A stretch of 64,000 bases of DNA from Symsagittifera roscoffensis (taxonomy: Eukaryota; Xenacoelomorpha; Acoela; Convolutidae), in the NCBI RefSeq assembly GCF_963678635.1, contig NC_087070.1, positions 38,516,600 through 38,580,599 on the forward strand, given 5' to 3'. The notes under the pieces were generated by a model. The model saw only the letters and a list, made by a program, of their open reading frames with translations, made no database searches and had not been told where the DNA came from. The translations under genes were made by a program, and so were the position numbers. Positions 11,063 to 22,399 of this stretch are shown piece after piece (positions within the stretch are counted from its first letter, which is position 1; each line of letters starts with the position of its first letter).

Positions 11063-11670
11063 ACCAAAGAGGACAACCGACAGGCAAAGTATACCTTTCT
11101 TTGGTTACCCTTTCTCAGGCAGGTAGCAAATGATCACATACTTCAAAAGCACGTGTATGGCGATAGACAAAGTACTAAATTTTTGTGTTCGTCATCACAA
11201 ACAATAGCTCAATCAGAAAATTAAGTTTTATATTTGATTATCAAACGCTATGATATTGTTCAAAGGGATTAAGTGCGACTTTTTCACGTGGTTATATAAC
11301 ATTGCTCCTCTAACTTTCAATGATTTCTGGGCGAACTTCTGACTGACTTTAAATATAACAGGTTCTGATCACTTGATCTGCTTTTACAGTTATTCGCATT
11401 TTCAACAAAATTTTTTGAAAAGTACTCTGAATTCAAACAAGCTTTTGATTTCATTGTAAACTTAAGTAGATCATATACAGACAACTTTAGACAATTAAAA
11501 GATGATCGCTAGATTCTAAATTGCTTTTAAAATTAATGAATCTTAAAAAAAATTTGCAGTAGCTTGATTTTGTTCAAATCAGTTTTATTTGCGCAACCAT
11601 AAACCAAAACTCCAAACTGAATTTTAGGTTTAAAATAGGAGTCATAATGAGTTTTTGAAAGTTCTTAATT

Positions 11671-11910
11671 TGTGAGGCTTGTTCTGAGCTTTGAAACAAC
11701 TTTTGGCAGACTCATATCGAATTAAAGAGAAAAACACCGGTAATCAATAGAAAAAATCAGGGGTAACTAAAAGGTAAGTAATTCTGTCGGTGAGAAAACC
11801 GACAAAAACAGGCCAGACACCCAGCAGGCTAAGAATCAACCAAAAATAGTTAATTTTAATAATAATAAAAATAAACCTCTTCAGTTCATAAACGTAAGTA
11901 TAGACAGTTT
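11671..11910. repeat. 230-bp hairpin repeat, copy B
   Basis: Diverged copy of the repeat at 10833. The hairpin is at 11782-11805, with the right arm ending ACCGACAAAA, so the stem drops to 8 bp. It abuts the 3' end of the LINE fragment. Confidence 0.75.
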
Positions 11911-11944
11911 AGAACAAGAAAATTATCCAACTCCGGACAAAATA

Positions 11945-12612
11945 AGTTTATTAGCGCTTAACCAGTATTAGTTTTGGGTCAAGATCGATCTGCAGAGAAT
12001 TTTCATTTGAGTTAGATATCAGAGCGGTATCATCTCCGTTGTGAACAGTTTTGAAATACTTGCACATTTGATGCCTGTCGTTAACATAAATAAAAAAAAG
12101 TATTGGACCAAGAATTGAGTCTTGAAGTACCCCACATTTCACCGGTAAATATCTGAGCTGAACTGGTCCGGTGTTACCAACTGGAATCGGTCTGTTAAGT
12201 ATTTTTTTACGAGACTTAATGCCGGACCGCATACTCCATACGCGTCGAGTTTCTCAAGGAATATCGTCTAATTAACAGTATCAAAAGCTTTTTCAAGTCA
12301 AGTGAAACTACGATTTGAAATCATTTTTTTGTGCAATTCATTTCTTTTGTTGATGGTAATTTTTAATTTATTCGATACCCATGAATTTTCATGACAGAAT
12401 AATTTTTGTTTTTTTTTGAGCGGAGCCGTTTTTTTTAATGTTAGGATCACATGATGAGTCGAAGATTCGACAGAGTCCACTTTGCATATAGTGAGTTCGG
12501 GTTGTAGAACATCATTAAAATTATCTATTAAAGTTTCGGATTTTAAAAAACTTAGAATTCGCGTCATTTTTTCAGATCGTTTTGTACTGAATAGCTTATT
12601 CAGTTCAATAAA
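11945..12612 (-). pseudogene. LINE reverse transcriptase fragment (inside duplication copy 1)
   Basis: On the minus strand it reads, in order, the end of the endonuclease-RT linker (WVSNKLKITINKRNELHKKM), an internal deletion, the RT block LDLKKAFDTVN, then CGVLQDSILGPILFFIYVND and DDTALIS. These match RT motifs of CR1/Jockey-type non-LTR elements. The usual PQGS is LQDS here and the FADD box reads NGDD. Frameshifts and a stop after DTVN make it non-functional. Confidence 0.85.
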
Positions 12613-13182
12613 AAAAGTTGAAAATTTAGATATAATCAATTTTCCCAAGAAGATAACATAAGATTACTAAAAATAAAGGAATCGCCGCTTCTGAAGGAAC
12701 ATTTATGGCAAGCGGTTCATTGAATTGAATTTTTCCTCTCAATTTTGTTTGTGTAAATTTTCAGAGAACTCATAAGAATTCTATACAACAGTCAGAAGTT
12801 CTAAAGACGGTCAAAAGAAGCTTAAAAAACTCACAACAATTCTGCAAAAAGCAGGTTGTGGCCGCTTAAACATATAAAAATCCTAAAACTGGGTTTTTCA
12901 ATTGAACAACAATTGTCACGGTTGTTTTGGCGTCCCGGTAGAATTGTCCTGCCAAAATTTGCGACCTAAGTTGGATTTTAAATAGAACTCGAATTACAAC
13001 ACAAGCGCTGAAAAGTCAGAATCAACGAATCTGCAAAATCACAAATGACACACATAGCCCTCGTAATGAAATAGTCGTCATAAAAACATTTGAGATATAA
13101 AGCGGCCCTGAAGCAGCAAATAAGGTTTGGTGCTGTTGGGAAAAAAAGAAATCAAAAAAAGTTAGAAAGAACATTTTGAATT

Positions 13183-13412
13183 TTGTGAGTCTTGTTCTGA
13201 GCTTTCAAACAATTTTTGGCAGAAGCAAATCGACTTATAGAAAAAAATACCGGTAATCAATAGAAAAAACCAGGGGTAACTAAAAGTAAAATAATTCTGT
13301 CGGTGAGAAAACCGACAGAAATAGGCCAGACACCCAGTAGGCTAAAAACAACCAAAAATATTTAATAAAAAAAAATCATAATAAAAATTCTTCAGTGCAT
13401 AAACGTACATAT
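13183..13412. repeat. 230-bp hairpin repeat, copy C
   Basis: Tandem-duplication counterpart of copy A; the 10-bp stem is intact at 13295-13320. Confidence 0.8.
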
Positions 13413-14031
13413 AGGCAGTTTTCGCACCAAAGAGGACAACCGACAGGCAAAGTATACCTTTCTTTGGTTACCCTTTCTCAGGCAGGTAGCAAATGATCAC
13501 ATACTTCAAAAGTACGTGTATGGCGATAGACAAAGTACTAAATTTTTGTGTTCGTCATCACAAACAATAGCTCAATCAGAAAAATAAGTTTTCTATTTGA
13601 TTATCAAACGTTATGATATTGTTCAAAGGGATTAAGTGCGACTTTTTCACGTGCTTATATAACATTGCTCCTCTAACTTTCAATGATTTCTGGGCGAACT
13701 TCTGACTGACTTTAAATATAACAGGTTCTGATCACTTGATCTGCTTTTACAGTTATTCGCATTTTCAACAAAATGTTTTGAAAAGTACTCTGAATTCAAA
13801 CAAGCTTTTGATTTCATTGTCAACTTAAGTAGATCATATACATACAACTTAAGACAATTAAAAGATGATCGCTAGATTCTAAATTGCTTTTAAAATTAAT
13901 GAATCTTAAAAAAAATTTGCAGTAGCTTGATTTTGCTCAAATCAGTTTTATTTGCGCAACCATAAACCAAAACTCCAAACTGAATTTTAGGTTTAAAATA
14001 GGAGTAATAATGAGTTTTTGAAAGTTCTTAA

Positions 14032-14275
14032 TTTGTGAGGCTTGTTCTGAGCTTTGAAACAACTTTTGGCAGACGCATATCGAATTAAAGAGAAAAACAC
14101 CAGTAATCAATAGAAAAAACCAGGGGTAACTAAAAGGTAATTAATTCTGTCGGTGAGAAAACCGACAAAAACAGGCCAGACACCCAGCAGGCTAAGAATC
14201 AACCAAAAATAGTTTATCTTAATAATAATAAAAATAAACCTCTTCAGTGCATAAACGTAAGTATAGACAGTTTAG
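14032..14275. repeat. 230-bp hairpin repeat, copy D
   Basis: Tandem-duplication counterpart of copy B, with the shortened stem starting at 14145. Confidence 0.75.
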
Positions 14276-14313
14276 AACAAGAAAATTATCCAACTCCGGA
14301 CAAAGTAAGTTTA

Positions 14314-14595
14314 CTAGCGCTTAACCAGTATTAGTTTTGGGTCAAGATCGATCTGCAGAGAATTTTCATTTGAGTTAGATATCAGAGCGGTATCATCTCC
14401 GTTGTGAACAGTTTTGAAATACTTGCACATTTGATGCCTGTCGTTAACATAAATAAGAAAAAGTATTGGACCAAGAATTGAGTCTTGAGGTACCCCACAT
14501 TTCACCGGTAAATATCTGAGCTGAACTGGTCCGGTGTTACCAACTGGAATCGGTCTGTTAAGTAGTTTTTTACGAGACTTAATGCCGGACCGCAT
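14314..14595 (-). pseudogene. LINE ORF2 remnant: reverse transcriptase core
   Basis: Contains CGVPQDSILGPILFLIYVND and, after a short gap, GDDTALIS. The FADD catalytic box has lost F and A (NGDD) and PQG reads PQD. It is nearly identical to the copy at 11951-12232, from which it differs by a few residues including VPQ versus VLQ. Confidence 0.85.
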
Positions 14596-14937
14596 ACTCC
14601 ATACGCGTCGAGTTTCTCAAGTAATATCGTCTAATTAACAGTATCAAAAGCTTTTTCAAGTCAAGTGAAACTACGATTTGAAACCATTTTTTTGTGCAAT
14701 TCATTTCTTTTGTTGATGGTATTTTTTAATTTATTCGATACCCATGAATTTTCATGACAGAATAATTTTAGTTTTTTGAGCGGAGCCGTTTTTTTTTAAT
14801 GTTAGGATCAAATGATGAGTCGAAGATTCGACAGAGTCCACTTTGCATATAGTGAGTTCGGGTTGTAGAACATCATTAAAATTATCTATTAAAGTTTCGG
14901 ATTTTAAAAAACTTAGACTTCGCGTCATTTTTTCAGA

Positions 14938-15690
14938 TCATTTTCTACTGAATAGATTATTCAGTTCAATAAAAAAAACAGAGTGGTCGCATATTGTATT
15001 TTCAATAACCCCGGCATAACGAACTTTATTTTTGTCGAGGATTGTAAGTATAGGGTCAATACACGAGGAAGTTGAAGCAGTCACGCGCGTAGCTTTGTTT
15101 ATAACTTGACGGAGGCTAATTGAGTTTATAGTAAATCGATACATGTACTGCATGTTGCCCTCTTTAAAGACGTCAATATTAAAATCTCCTAGAATGATTA
15201 AATTTTTACTTGTTGAGTTTTCGGGAAAATTATCCAACTCCGGACAACAATCTGTAAGCTTCGACTCTGGAGGTCTATATACGCACCCAAGAGTTTAAGA
15301 ATTTTTTAATGCAGCAATGCTAAAACAAATTAGCTCAAAATTTAGAGCTCCAACTGAATTTTTGATACAAGTTTTATGTCATTTCTTAAGTATATAGCAA
15401 CACCTCCACCTCTTTGTGTACGATTTGTTGTTACAAGAGTTGTATAATTATTATTCAAATTGCATTGGATCATGCTGTTCATCGTTGAGCTAAGTTTCAG
15501 AGAGACAAATAGCTATAGGATTAAAAGATAGAGAACTTAAACAAGGAACCAATTCACCATAATTGCGATTAAGAGAACGTATGTTTAAATGTATCACTGC
15601 ACATTTGTCATCCCTTGCCTTCATCATTGGCTCAAGTGTCATCATCTGGCTCCTTGGGTTGAAACCCCTAGTCGATTTCAGTCCCATCAC
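14938..15690 (-). pseudogene. LINE ORF2 remnant: AP endonuclease domain
   Basis: Endonuclease motifs appear in order: HLNIRSLNRNYGEL and ICLSET (about 15600-15490), RGGGVAIYLR (about 15390), VYRPPESK (about 15270), IILGDFNIDV (about 15190) and the terminal CDHSVFF where SDH is usual (about 14970). Frames change at least twice. The protein would nick target DNA for reverse transcription; this copy is broken. Confidence 0.85.
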
Positions 15691-15723
15691 TCGAAGCAGA
15701 ATTTGGCGATTGATTATTACACT

Positions 15724-16473
15724 TCAGCCCGAGTTGCTAATGCCCCCCACTGCTTTAGATAAAGCTGGCAAGAGAGCCGTAACAATACCACCAACAATAT
15801 CTACATGGTTCGTTTCAAACACAGGAGATAAAGTTAGTTTTCGTTTCTTGTTGCAATGATCTTTACACGAATCTGGCTTCCGAATAACCGGCGGCGGACG
15901 CGATAATAACGAAGTTTGCTGCACTGTGTCGTTGGATATGCAAACAACATCTGCATCTGAGTTGCATTCCCCATTCTTTCGGATGAAACTTGATAGTTCG
16001 TTTTCAGAAGTAACTCGTACAGCATTGAAGTTCGGTAAATTTTGATTAAAAGTGTACACGTCTTGCTTATGAGTGTGGGACATAACTCCCATTCTCTTGG
16101 CTTTTTCTTTGATACCTCGATCCCTAGGTGTCAGGCATTCTTCGATGCTGAGTGGCTATCCATTTTGGTTAACAATACCCATCAGCCACGTTCGTCGATA
16201 CCAGATTACGTCCCTGTCGGCATGATAGATAAATTTCACTATTAAAGTCACGTTGTGATGTGGTCCAAGTGGGTGACAGGCCGCGAAATTCGATGGTTTG
16301 AGGTTGATGTTCAAGAACGTGCTGAGAACGGATAGCGCAGTTTGTATGGGGTCACCTTGCCAACTGAGGTTGTTGAATATGAGGCACAATTTGCGCGAGT
16401 ACATTTCGACTTCGACAACCCGGCAGCTAACATAGTATAAGTCATTACTATTTTGGATGATACGTTCTTCCAT
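15724..16473 (-). pseudogene. LINE ORF1 remnant
   Basis: Reads VVEVEMYSRKLCLIFNNL, then ACHPLGP, IVKF and a basic W..RTWL, followed by ECLTPRDRGIKEKAK. This is the layout of ORF1 nucleic-acid-binding proteins in Jockey/CR1-type LINEs: an RRM-like core and a C-terminal domain opening with a 'sLTp' helix. One in-frame stop at 16156-16158 splits two otherwise collinear open segments in the same frame. Confidence 0.75.
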
Positions 16474-16620
16474 TAAAACTTGGCGTTCGTGCAGCTCCTT
16501 TATTTGTTTTCGTTGATTTGTTCAATTACTCGCCATTCCTTGTATTGCCCTTCTCATTGATTGGGAAATGCTCATCTCATCATTAGATTCAGTATCCATC
16601 ATATGCATTCAATCAATGAA

Positions 16621-17190
16621 GCTATCTAATAAGTTTATCACAACAATTAGGCTTGCAACAATTTAGAACGAACATGCTGAAGTGACACAAAAATTTACAA
16701 AAATCTGTGAACAAATTTATTTACAACAAAACGTCTAGTACCCGGTTGCAATACCTTTCTTATCGCAAGGGCAATCATATCTTAGCGCGCAAAAAAAGTT
16801 TCGACTATGTACATATTAAGCTCAAATGTCAAAAATGTCTTTTCCTCACCACCTATTCCTCCACTTGAAATTAAATTTCGAAAAATTATTTTACATTGTC
16901 ATGATGCAATAAAATTTTGCATGGCGAACAAACTAACAATTGTGAACAAAATTGATATCCGAGCTTTACACCGTAACATCACACACTTAGCCGTTACAAC
17001 ACGTAAAACGACTAAGAAAATGAAAAACTTGAATTGTGAGTGGAAGTGGAAAAGAGCCCAAAAAATACACGTTTTTTTTCAAAACCGTGCGATCCATTTT
17101 TGCATGCTTCTTAGCTTCGCAACTTTTATTACTCTTTTTTAAAATTCTCTTAACTTGTGTCAGAACAAAATGCCATGAAATAACAACGGG
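16621..17190. other. Intron sequence without recognised feature
   Basis: AT-rich. A 111-codon plus-strand reading frame (16807-17142) is lysine- and phenylalanine-rich and resembles no family. I regard it as chance. Confidence 0.4.
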
Positions 17191-17269
17191 TCGTTAACTA
17201 CGACATTTTCATGTCTTGAATTTTAGAGAGATGACTGAAGATGAAGCTCTGAACACAGCACAAACTTAC

Positions 17270-17602
17270 CTTTTTAGAGTTCATAATTTTGCATTTTGCT
17301 TTGTCAATTGAAACTACATTGTCACGCGGATTGTACAAATTGCATACGGGCACTACAAATTTTTCCTTTTTGCTGACTTCATTCGAAGTTGAGCTGTCAT
17401 TGAAGCAGTTCCAGGAATCGACCGATACGTAGAAGCAACTTCTAGCCGACTCATACGGCACTGGGGATCCCTCGAAAGCGGATATGTTTCGCATGAGCGA
17501 GTAGTGGGCCGCTTGAGGCGAATATTTGTGGTAGGCTAATTGAACACTTTTGGCCCATTTTGACATCTCTCGGTCGGTCAAAAGAGCTTTCAAAAATTGA
17601 TG
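17270..17602 (-). CDS. PI3K exon: helical-to-kinase linker and start of the N-lobe
   Basis: The acceptor TTTGTTTCAG precedes 17602 and a perfect donor GTAAGT follows 17270. It is 333 nt, phase 0 at both ends. The peptide starts HQFLKALLTDREMSKWAKSV and ends with VVPVCNLYNP, VSIDKAKCKIMNSKK. The ending matches the class I PI3K linker (L..PLNP, then E/DKC+.M.SK+), closest by eye to the gamma and beta forms. At 111 codons its length fits the linker in known p110 proteins. Confidence 0.87.
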
Positions 17603-17856
17603 CTGAAACAAATTCAAACAATCTTTTAAATAGTGTTTCAAACACCTTTGTTTTGTTCTTACCAACCCTGCCGGTTGAAATTAAGCATGAACAAATTTTA
17701 AGAGTTTTCGAGAAAAAAAAAGACAAAGAAGACCTATGTAGAAGTCTTCGCTAAGTTCATCGACAATTAAAAACAATTCCTGACATGGAAAAGCACGAGA
17801 GATTTAAAATTATCTAGACTTATTGAATAACAAAAGATATGTCGATAAAAACTTAC

Positions 17857-18045
17857 ACATATTCGTGGTTTGCAGTTTTGTAAGAACGTCTGCAACAGCA
17901 GAACGTACAAGCCCCGATAGTGAGTATGTTCACACTCGACCAGAAGAATCCAGCAGAGCTGGTAGCCCAACTGGGAGTGGGAGAGGGCGCGTGTGAACAG
18001 AAAATGAACTACTTCATTGTCCACTGAAGTCTCAAATTTGAGCGC
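17857..18045 (-). CDS. PI3K exon: helical (PIK) domain, C-terminal part
   Basis: The acceptor GATATTTTAG precedes 18045 and the donor GTAAGT follows 17857; 189 nt, phase 0/0. It encodes ALKFETSVDNEVVHFLFTRA, LSHSQLGYQLCWILLVE and a leucine-rich helix ending in NCKPRIC. This aligns with the p110 helical segment 'VLKYE..LDN.LV.FLL.+AL.N..IG.F.FW.L+SE'. Preceded in frame by ..LVQ from the exon at 19818, it recreates the family's LVQ-LK(Y/F)E junction. Confidence 0.9.
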
Positions 18046-18112
18046 CTAAAATATCACATTTGTTGGAGGAAACCCTGGTGCCTGAAAAATAAAGTAGTCT
18101 ATCAGAGTTCGC

Positions 18113-18180
18113 TCAGAAGCGAAGCGGAATTCTCGCCCCTTGCGACACAATAGAAAGATAGCAGGCAAAAATGCCAACTG
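18113..18180. repeat. Dispersed repeat terminus
   Basis: GAAGCGAAGCGGAATTCTCG followed by CCCCTTGCGACACAATA, a diverged copy of the hairpin terminus repeated across the window. The remaining intron to 19800 shows no exon; 18591-18854 is an open frame I could not support. Confidence 0.5.
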
Positions 18181-19817
18181 AAAGACAAAAAATAAGACAA
18201 AAATCACGAAGTCAAAAACAAATGCTTTAAAAAACTATAACAAAAATTTTCTACGCTGTCTTCATTTGTTTTGAATCAATTTTTTTTGAGCAAAAATTAG
18301 CAAAGCATGCAAAAATGCAATTTCCGGTATAATATTAGCAAAAAAATCTTAAAAACAGAAAAAGGTAGATATTACACAGAATTGAGTTAATAATATTACA
18401 AACAGCATTAAAAACACCATTAAGACCGAACAGAACGAATATTTGAAATGCAAGCAGACTCTAAATATGTCATTTCAATGTTAAAAAAAAAGAAGACAAA
18501 AGATTCAGTGATTCTGCTAGATTCTATGTTGCGATTTCATTACAATTCCTACCCGCATGTGTACAAATTGAAAATTTTGAAAAAACAAGCATGACAACTC
18601 GCAAGTTTAGAATGGTCCGTATGCAACTGACAGATTGTGATTATGTACCAGGAGAGAGCTTGCATTCAATTGAAAATTTAAATAAAGATTGCAAGAAAAA
18701 GAAACAATCAATCAACATGCTTTCAAAAATTCCGGATACAAAATTTGAAACTCCGACACACAGATTCGGATCTACTGTTCTGACAATTGCGCCATATGCT
18801 GTTACTATCCGCCAAACACCAGCCAAAAAAGCAGACAAAACACTTGCAGATTAAACACATGAGCAGTACAGAGCTGATTTAAATTATACAGGCAAAATAA
18901 ATAACACTTGAAATTTAAAACGCTTTTTTCTCAAATTGGGTTGAGATTAGGCAAAACATGAAGAGAAACAAAGTTACTTAAAACTTTACCAGAATTATTA
19001 TGGTGCTTTTTTCTTTGCAATTTCCGGGTCCACAATTTTATCCCAAAACCGGGTCATTTTTGGTTTCTTTTAGTCAATCAAAAATACGCTAAATCTAATG
19101 GGCTAATTGCTAGGCAAATTATATCAAAGATAGCTTCTTATTCAGTCCAACACTGAATAAGACCTCCAGTGTGACCTCCAAAAATCTTCATAAATGAATA
19201 AATTTTGGTTTTATAGTCAAAAAATGTCAATTTTACTACATTAAACTTAAAATCTTTGTTTAAAAACAATTTCTGGACCATAAAATAAATTGCACCATAA
19301 AAGTTTTGGTAAAATTTTACGCCTTGTTTTGTATTCTCGACTTATTGTGTAATCTCAAAACCCAATTTGAAAAACAACGCAGTTTAATTTTTGTTCATTT
19401 TGGCCGGATAATTTAATGCTGCACATGATTAGTAAACTTGAGCACTTATGTTGAGCACTAATTTATGCGAGTTAAGTTGGAGGAAACAGTTCTTCCAGGA
19501 AAAAATTTGACACCAGGGAAGCGCCAATTGAAGCTTCAAATGCATTTTTTTCTTCTAAAACTTTTTCTGCGGTTTTTATTCAAGGTTTCGCGCCCCTCGC
19601 AGGTTTTGCTCGCTCTAACTTAGAGCAATCCAGGCCTGTGAGTTGTGCAAAAAGCTAATAGTTCAAATATATAAAAAAAAAACTTTTCCAACAGTGAATA
19701 ACGAAAAATTATAGCTGCAGTCGAGTACCCCGATTGCAAAACCCTTGCTTATCGCAAGGGTTATAACAATACATTCTCCAAGGTTAGTAATAATACAGGA
19801 ATCAAACATTTGCTAAC

Positions 19818-20133
19818 CTGAACTAAAGCAGTCATAAGCGGACGCAACATTTTGTTGTCGATTCTTTTCAGATTTCGAATAGCAAACTTCCTCACAGCTT
19901 CGCTGGTGTACTTGTAGGTCAACAGTTTCAAGCACAGCCAAATTGGGACACTCTTGATTTCTTTAGCCGACACGTCATCATTATTCAGAATATCCAACTC
20001 CGTTTCTAATTGGTCCACTTCCCTTTTATTGGACCAATCAAATTCCTTGAAAAAGTCGTGTAGGTCGCTACTGGCAGTTTTTTGTAAATCTGGCAGTATT
20101 TTATCTTCGGCACTCTCATCACTACGAGGAAAT
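19818..20133 (-). CDS. PI3K exon: helical (PIK) domain, N-terminal part
   Basis: The donor after 19818 is GTTAGC. The acceptor is either TTTTGAAG (exon start 20133) or CCTCGTAG (start 20121); both keep frame. It encodes SDLHDFFKEFDWSNKREVDQ and an acidic loop, then PIWLCLKLLTYKYTSEAVRK, FAIRNLKRID and LRPLMTALVQ. This matches 'ALELLD..YPD..VR.FAV..L....D..L..YL.QLVQ' of the PI3K accessory domain, although the usual P of YPD is missing. Confidence 0.88.
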
Positions 20134-20371
20134 CTTCAAAAGAGACCATTTATTGACAAAAAGAAGAGCAAACATACAAACTATTCGGCTTATTGCGTCT
20201 TACCGTTGCTTTTAAGACTTAATGATTTGTAAATTCAGTATTTTTTGAAAAATATGAGCTATTTGTTACCCTGGATGGCCAAGCCTTTAGAAAAAAGTTG
20301 AAAACCAAACAAAACCATCAAAAAATTTTTGGGGAAGGGACAAGCTTTCTAGGTTCAAATATTTCACTGAC

Positions 20372-20590
20372 CTTGAATATTTAATAGCAAGGCTAGTCCC
20401 TAACTCCAATTTTCCAAAGGAGTCACAGCGCAAACTGGACACGACTAACAATGCAGTGTCATCATTTGATAGACCACATCCCATTGGCTGATAGATTGAG
20501 CCAATTGGAGAGCAAAGTATGTTGATATCCATCTCACTGCTTGGAAAAGACCAGAAGTTGAGATCGCTCCTACTAAGAATGAAGGATCCA
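20372..20590 (-). CDS. PI3K exon: end of the C2 domain
   Basis: The acceptor TGTTTTTAG precedes 20590 and the donor GTCAGT follows 20372; 219 nt, phase 2 in and 2 out. It encodes GSFILSRSDLNFWSFPSSEM, then LCSPIGSIYQPMGCGLSNDD and TALLVVSS. This corresponds to 'L+TGD.IL..W.S.PDE...LNPIG.....NP.T..A..L.I.F' of class I C2 domains. Confidence 0.82.
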
Positions 20591-20939
20591 CTAAAAACAC
20601 ATACATTGAGAAAGGGTAAGAGATTCATTTCTATCGCGTTACTTACAGATAGTTACTTTTTTCCAAATTAAGCTATTGTTTTGAAAAATCTTTATGACCA
20701 TTTCTTATTTAACTGCCTTACTCACGGTAAAATTTAGACAAATCTCAAAAAGTTGTTGAGATTGTCCGAGTTATAAGATACAGACGCGAAGCTGGGCACG
20801 GGGCAACAGAGACAAAATGAAAGCTGTGAAAAAATACATTTTTTTTTTTCAAATTGTTTTCGTTTTCAAATTGTGTTGTTATTCGCGCTGTGATGATTTG
20901 ATCTAAATTGAAGATGTAAATGAGTTTAGACATATTCGA

Positions 20940-21665
20940 AAGTAGTAATAAAACAGAATTGAAGCGGAGCTTCGCACCATTTGCGATACAAAAATGAATG
21001 ACTATGATTTTAAGCAAATGAAAAAACAAATCAAAAATTGAAAATAAACCTTCAAAACATCGCTTTTTTTATCAAAAAAAAAATACTAAAATTGCTAAAA
21101 GGACAAACGATTTCTGTAAAAAAAATTACCTGCACCATAAGAAACTTTACAAAGAGCTTTCAAAATGCTTAAAAAACAAACCGAACCTTTCTGCGAAATT
21201 TAAGCCGACAAAATTAGCAGACAAAGACTAAATTATTCGAAAATTTTCAGTTTCCAGAAAGAAACAGGTCCCGACTGGAATGGAACTTCTAGCATTTTTC
21301 GTCTCAAGCCTGGGTGGTACCACTGCACAGAACACTCATTGAATTTACAAAAAAAAACAACTTCCAAAAACTTTAATGAACAGAATAAAAAAAATAGCAA
21401 AAAACTATGCAAAACTTCTTGAAACTCAGTTTTTTTGTCTAAAACCGGAATACACTGAGATGTTTTTTAAGCTGAGTAAAATGCTCAAATTTTAGGCAAA
21501 CTTAGTGCTGCGGCAACTAAGCCGCCGACAAAAAAGCAGACAAACTGAAGTCCGACGAAGATTTTTTGACGCATGGACAATTTCCCGCTACAAAAAACCA
21601 GGTACTGGCAAGATTCAAACCACTGACCTTTGTAATTATAGTCAAGTGCATTAACTCTCGACAAA
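20940..21665 (-). repeat. tRNA-derived SINE-like repeat
   Basis: On the minus strand a tRNA-like head lies at 21665-21600, with B-box-like GGTTTGAATCT (21611-21621) and a tRNA-like arm ending TTGCCAGTACC. The conserved terminus GAAGCGGAGCTTCGCACC and TTGCGATACAAAA lies at 20961-20995. Whether head and terminus form one element is inferred from similar, closer pairs at 54.0, 57.2 and 60.8 kb. Confidence 0.5.
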
Positions 21666-21739
21666 TGCATGAATTAACGTCTGACTTTTGATTTGATATA
21701 AACCGAAAGTAAAACGATTCAAGTGATTCTGTTAAACAC

Positions 21740-22310
21740 CAGTTCGATAACGTTTGCTAATGGCAAGCGTAAAAAGCATAAAAAATCGAAGAAATGAAAA
21801 AGGTTGAAAAAGAAACTTGAACCAAACTTTTCGTAAGTCTCGATAAAATACAACTAGGGACCCAGCTAAAGTTGGAGTTACGGATTTGATTTTTTGAATT
21901 TGTTATACTGATGCGGACCAAAAGCGTAATTTCAAAAATTGGACTCTGCTCAAAATCTTAGTTGTTTCGACTAAAACACAAAAGATGAGTGAAAATTTTT
22001 GAGATAATAGAATTTTACCAAGGATATTACATTTCGTTTTTAAAAAATGAATGAGTCACCGCTTCTGCACGAAAAATCTTGGAACCCATTCTTTCGATTG
22101 AACGTTTCATCTCAGATTTGATATGTTAGTTTTGAGAAAAATCAAAAAAGTTTTGAAAAACGGTCAAAAGTTCAAAACTTGACTTTCCGAAATCCATAAC
22201 TTTTTCTGCATAAAGCATAGTCCTGGTATCTAAGGTAGAAAACATTCCCAATGCTGGGTTTCTCGATTGAACACTTAACCTTACAATTTTGCACGGTAGT
22301 CATCGAGAAG
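21740..22310. repeat. Dispersed repeat homologous to 10010-10560
   Basis: Shares CCCAGCTAAAG, CTGATGCGGACCAAAA, TTTAGTTGTTTC-like and CGCTTCTG words in the same order as the sequence before and at the start of the 2.35-kb duplication. Confidence 0.6.
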
Positions 22311-22399
22311 TCAAAAAGTTTCCAAAAAAACGGAAGCTTCAAAACTTTGACTTGTTGAAGACCATTTTTTTGTTGCAAAAGAAATTTTAGCGTAGTCAA

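Larger units (their letters stand above)
10261..12614. repeat. Tandem duplication, copy 1 (2.35 kb)
   Basis: The sequence from AAGTTGAAAACTTAGAT (10261) is repeated from 12615 with few differences over the whole unit. The unit ends inside the LINE endonuclease region, so its last 0.7 kb is a truncated LINE fragment. The junction lies in an A-tract (ATAAAAAAAGTTG). Confidence 0.9.
12615..14983. repeat. Tandem duplication, copy 2, running into the longer LINE
   Basis: Offset from copy 1 is 2350-2363 bp at three anchor words. At about 14983, where copy 1 jumps back to the unit start, this copy continues into the rest of the LINE. The intact LINE side is therefore the ancestral arrangement and copy 1 is the duplicated piece. 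Confidence 0.9.
14305..16620 (-). mobile_element. Non-LTR retrotransposon (CR1/Jockey-like LINE), decayed and 3' truncated
   Basis: On the minus strand, 5' to 3': ORF1 (16473-15724), AP endonuclease (15690-14938), then a shortened RT ending near 14314. RT stops soon after the DD box, so the thumb and 3' UTR are missing or replaced by the 230-bp hairpin repeat. It lies in the PI3K intron in the same orientation as the gene. Confidence 0.88.

Noticed and set aside
18591-18854. 87-codon plus-strand frame starting MTTRKFRMVRMQ
   Set aside because: Low complexity in part, no domain, opposite to the PI3K exons, no splice or promoter context.
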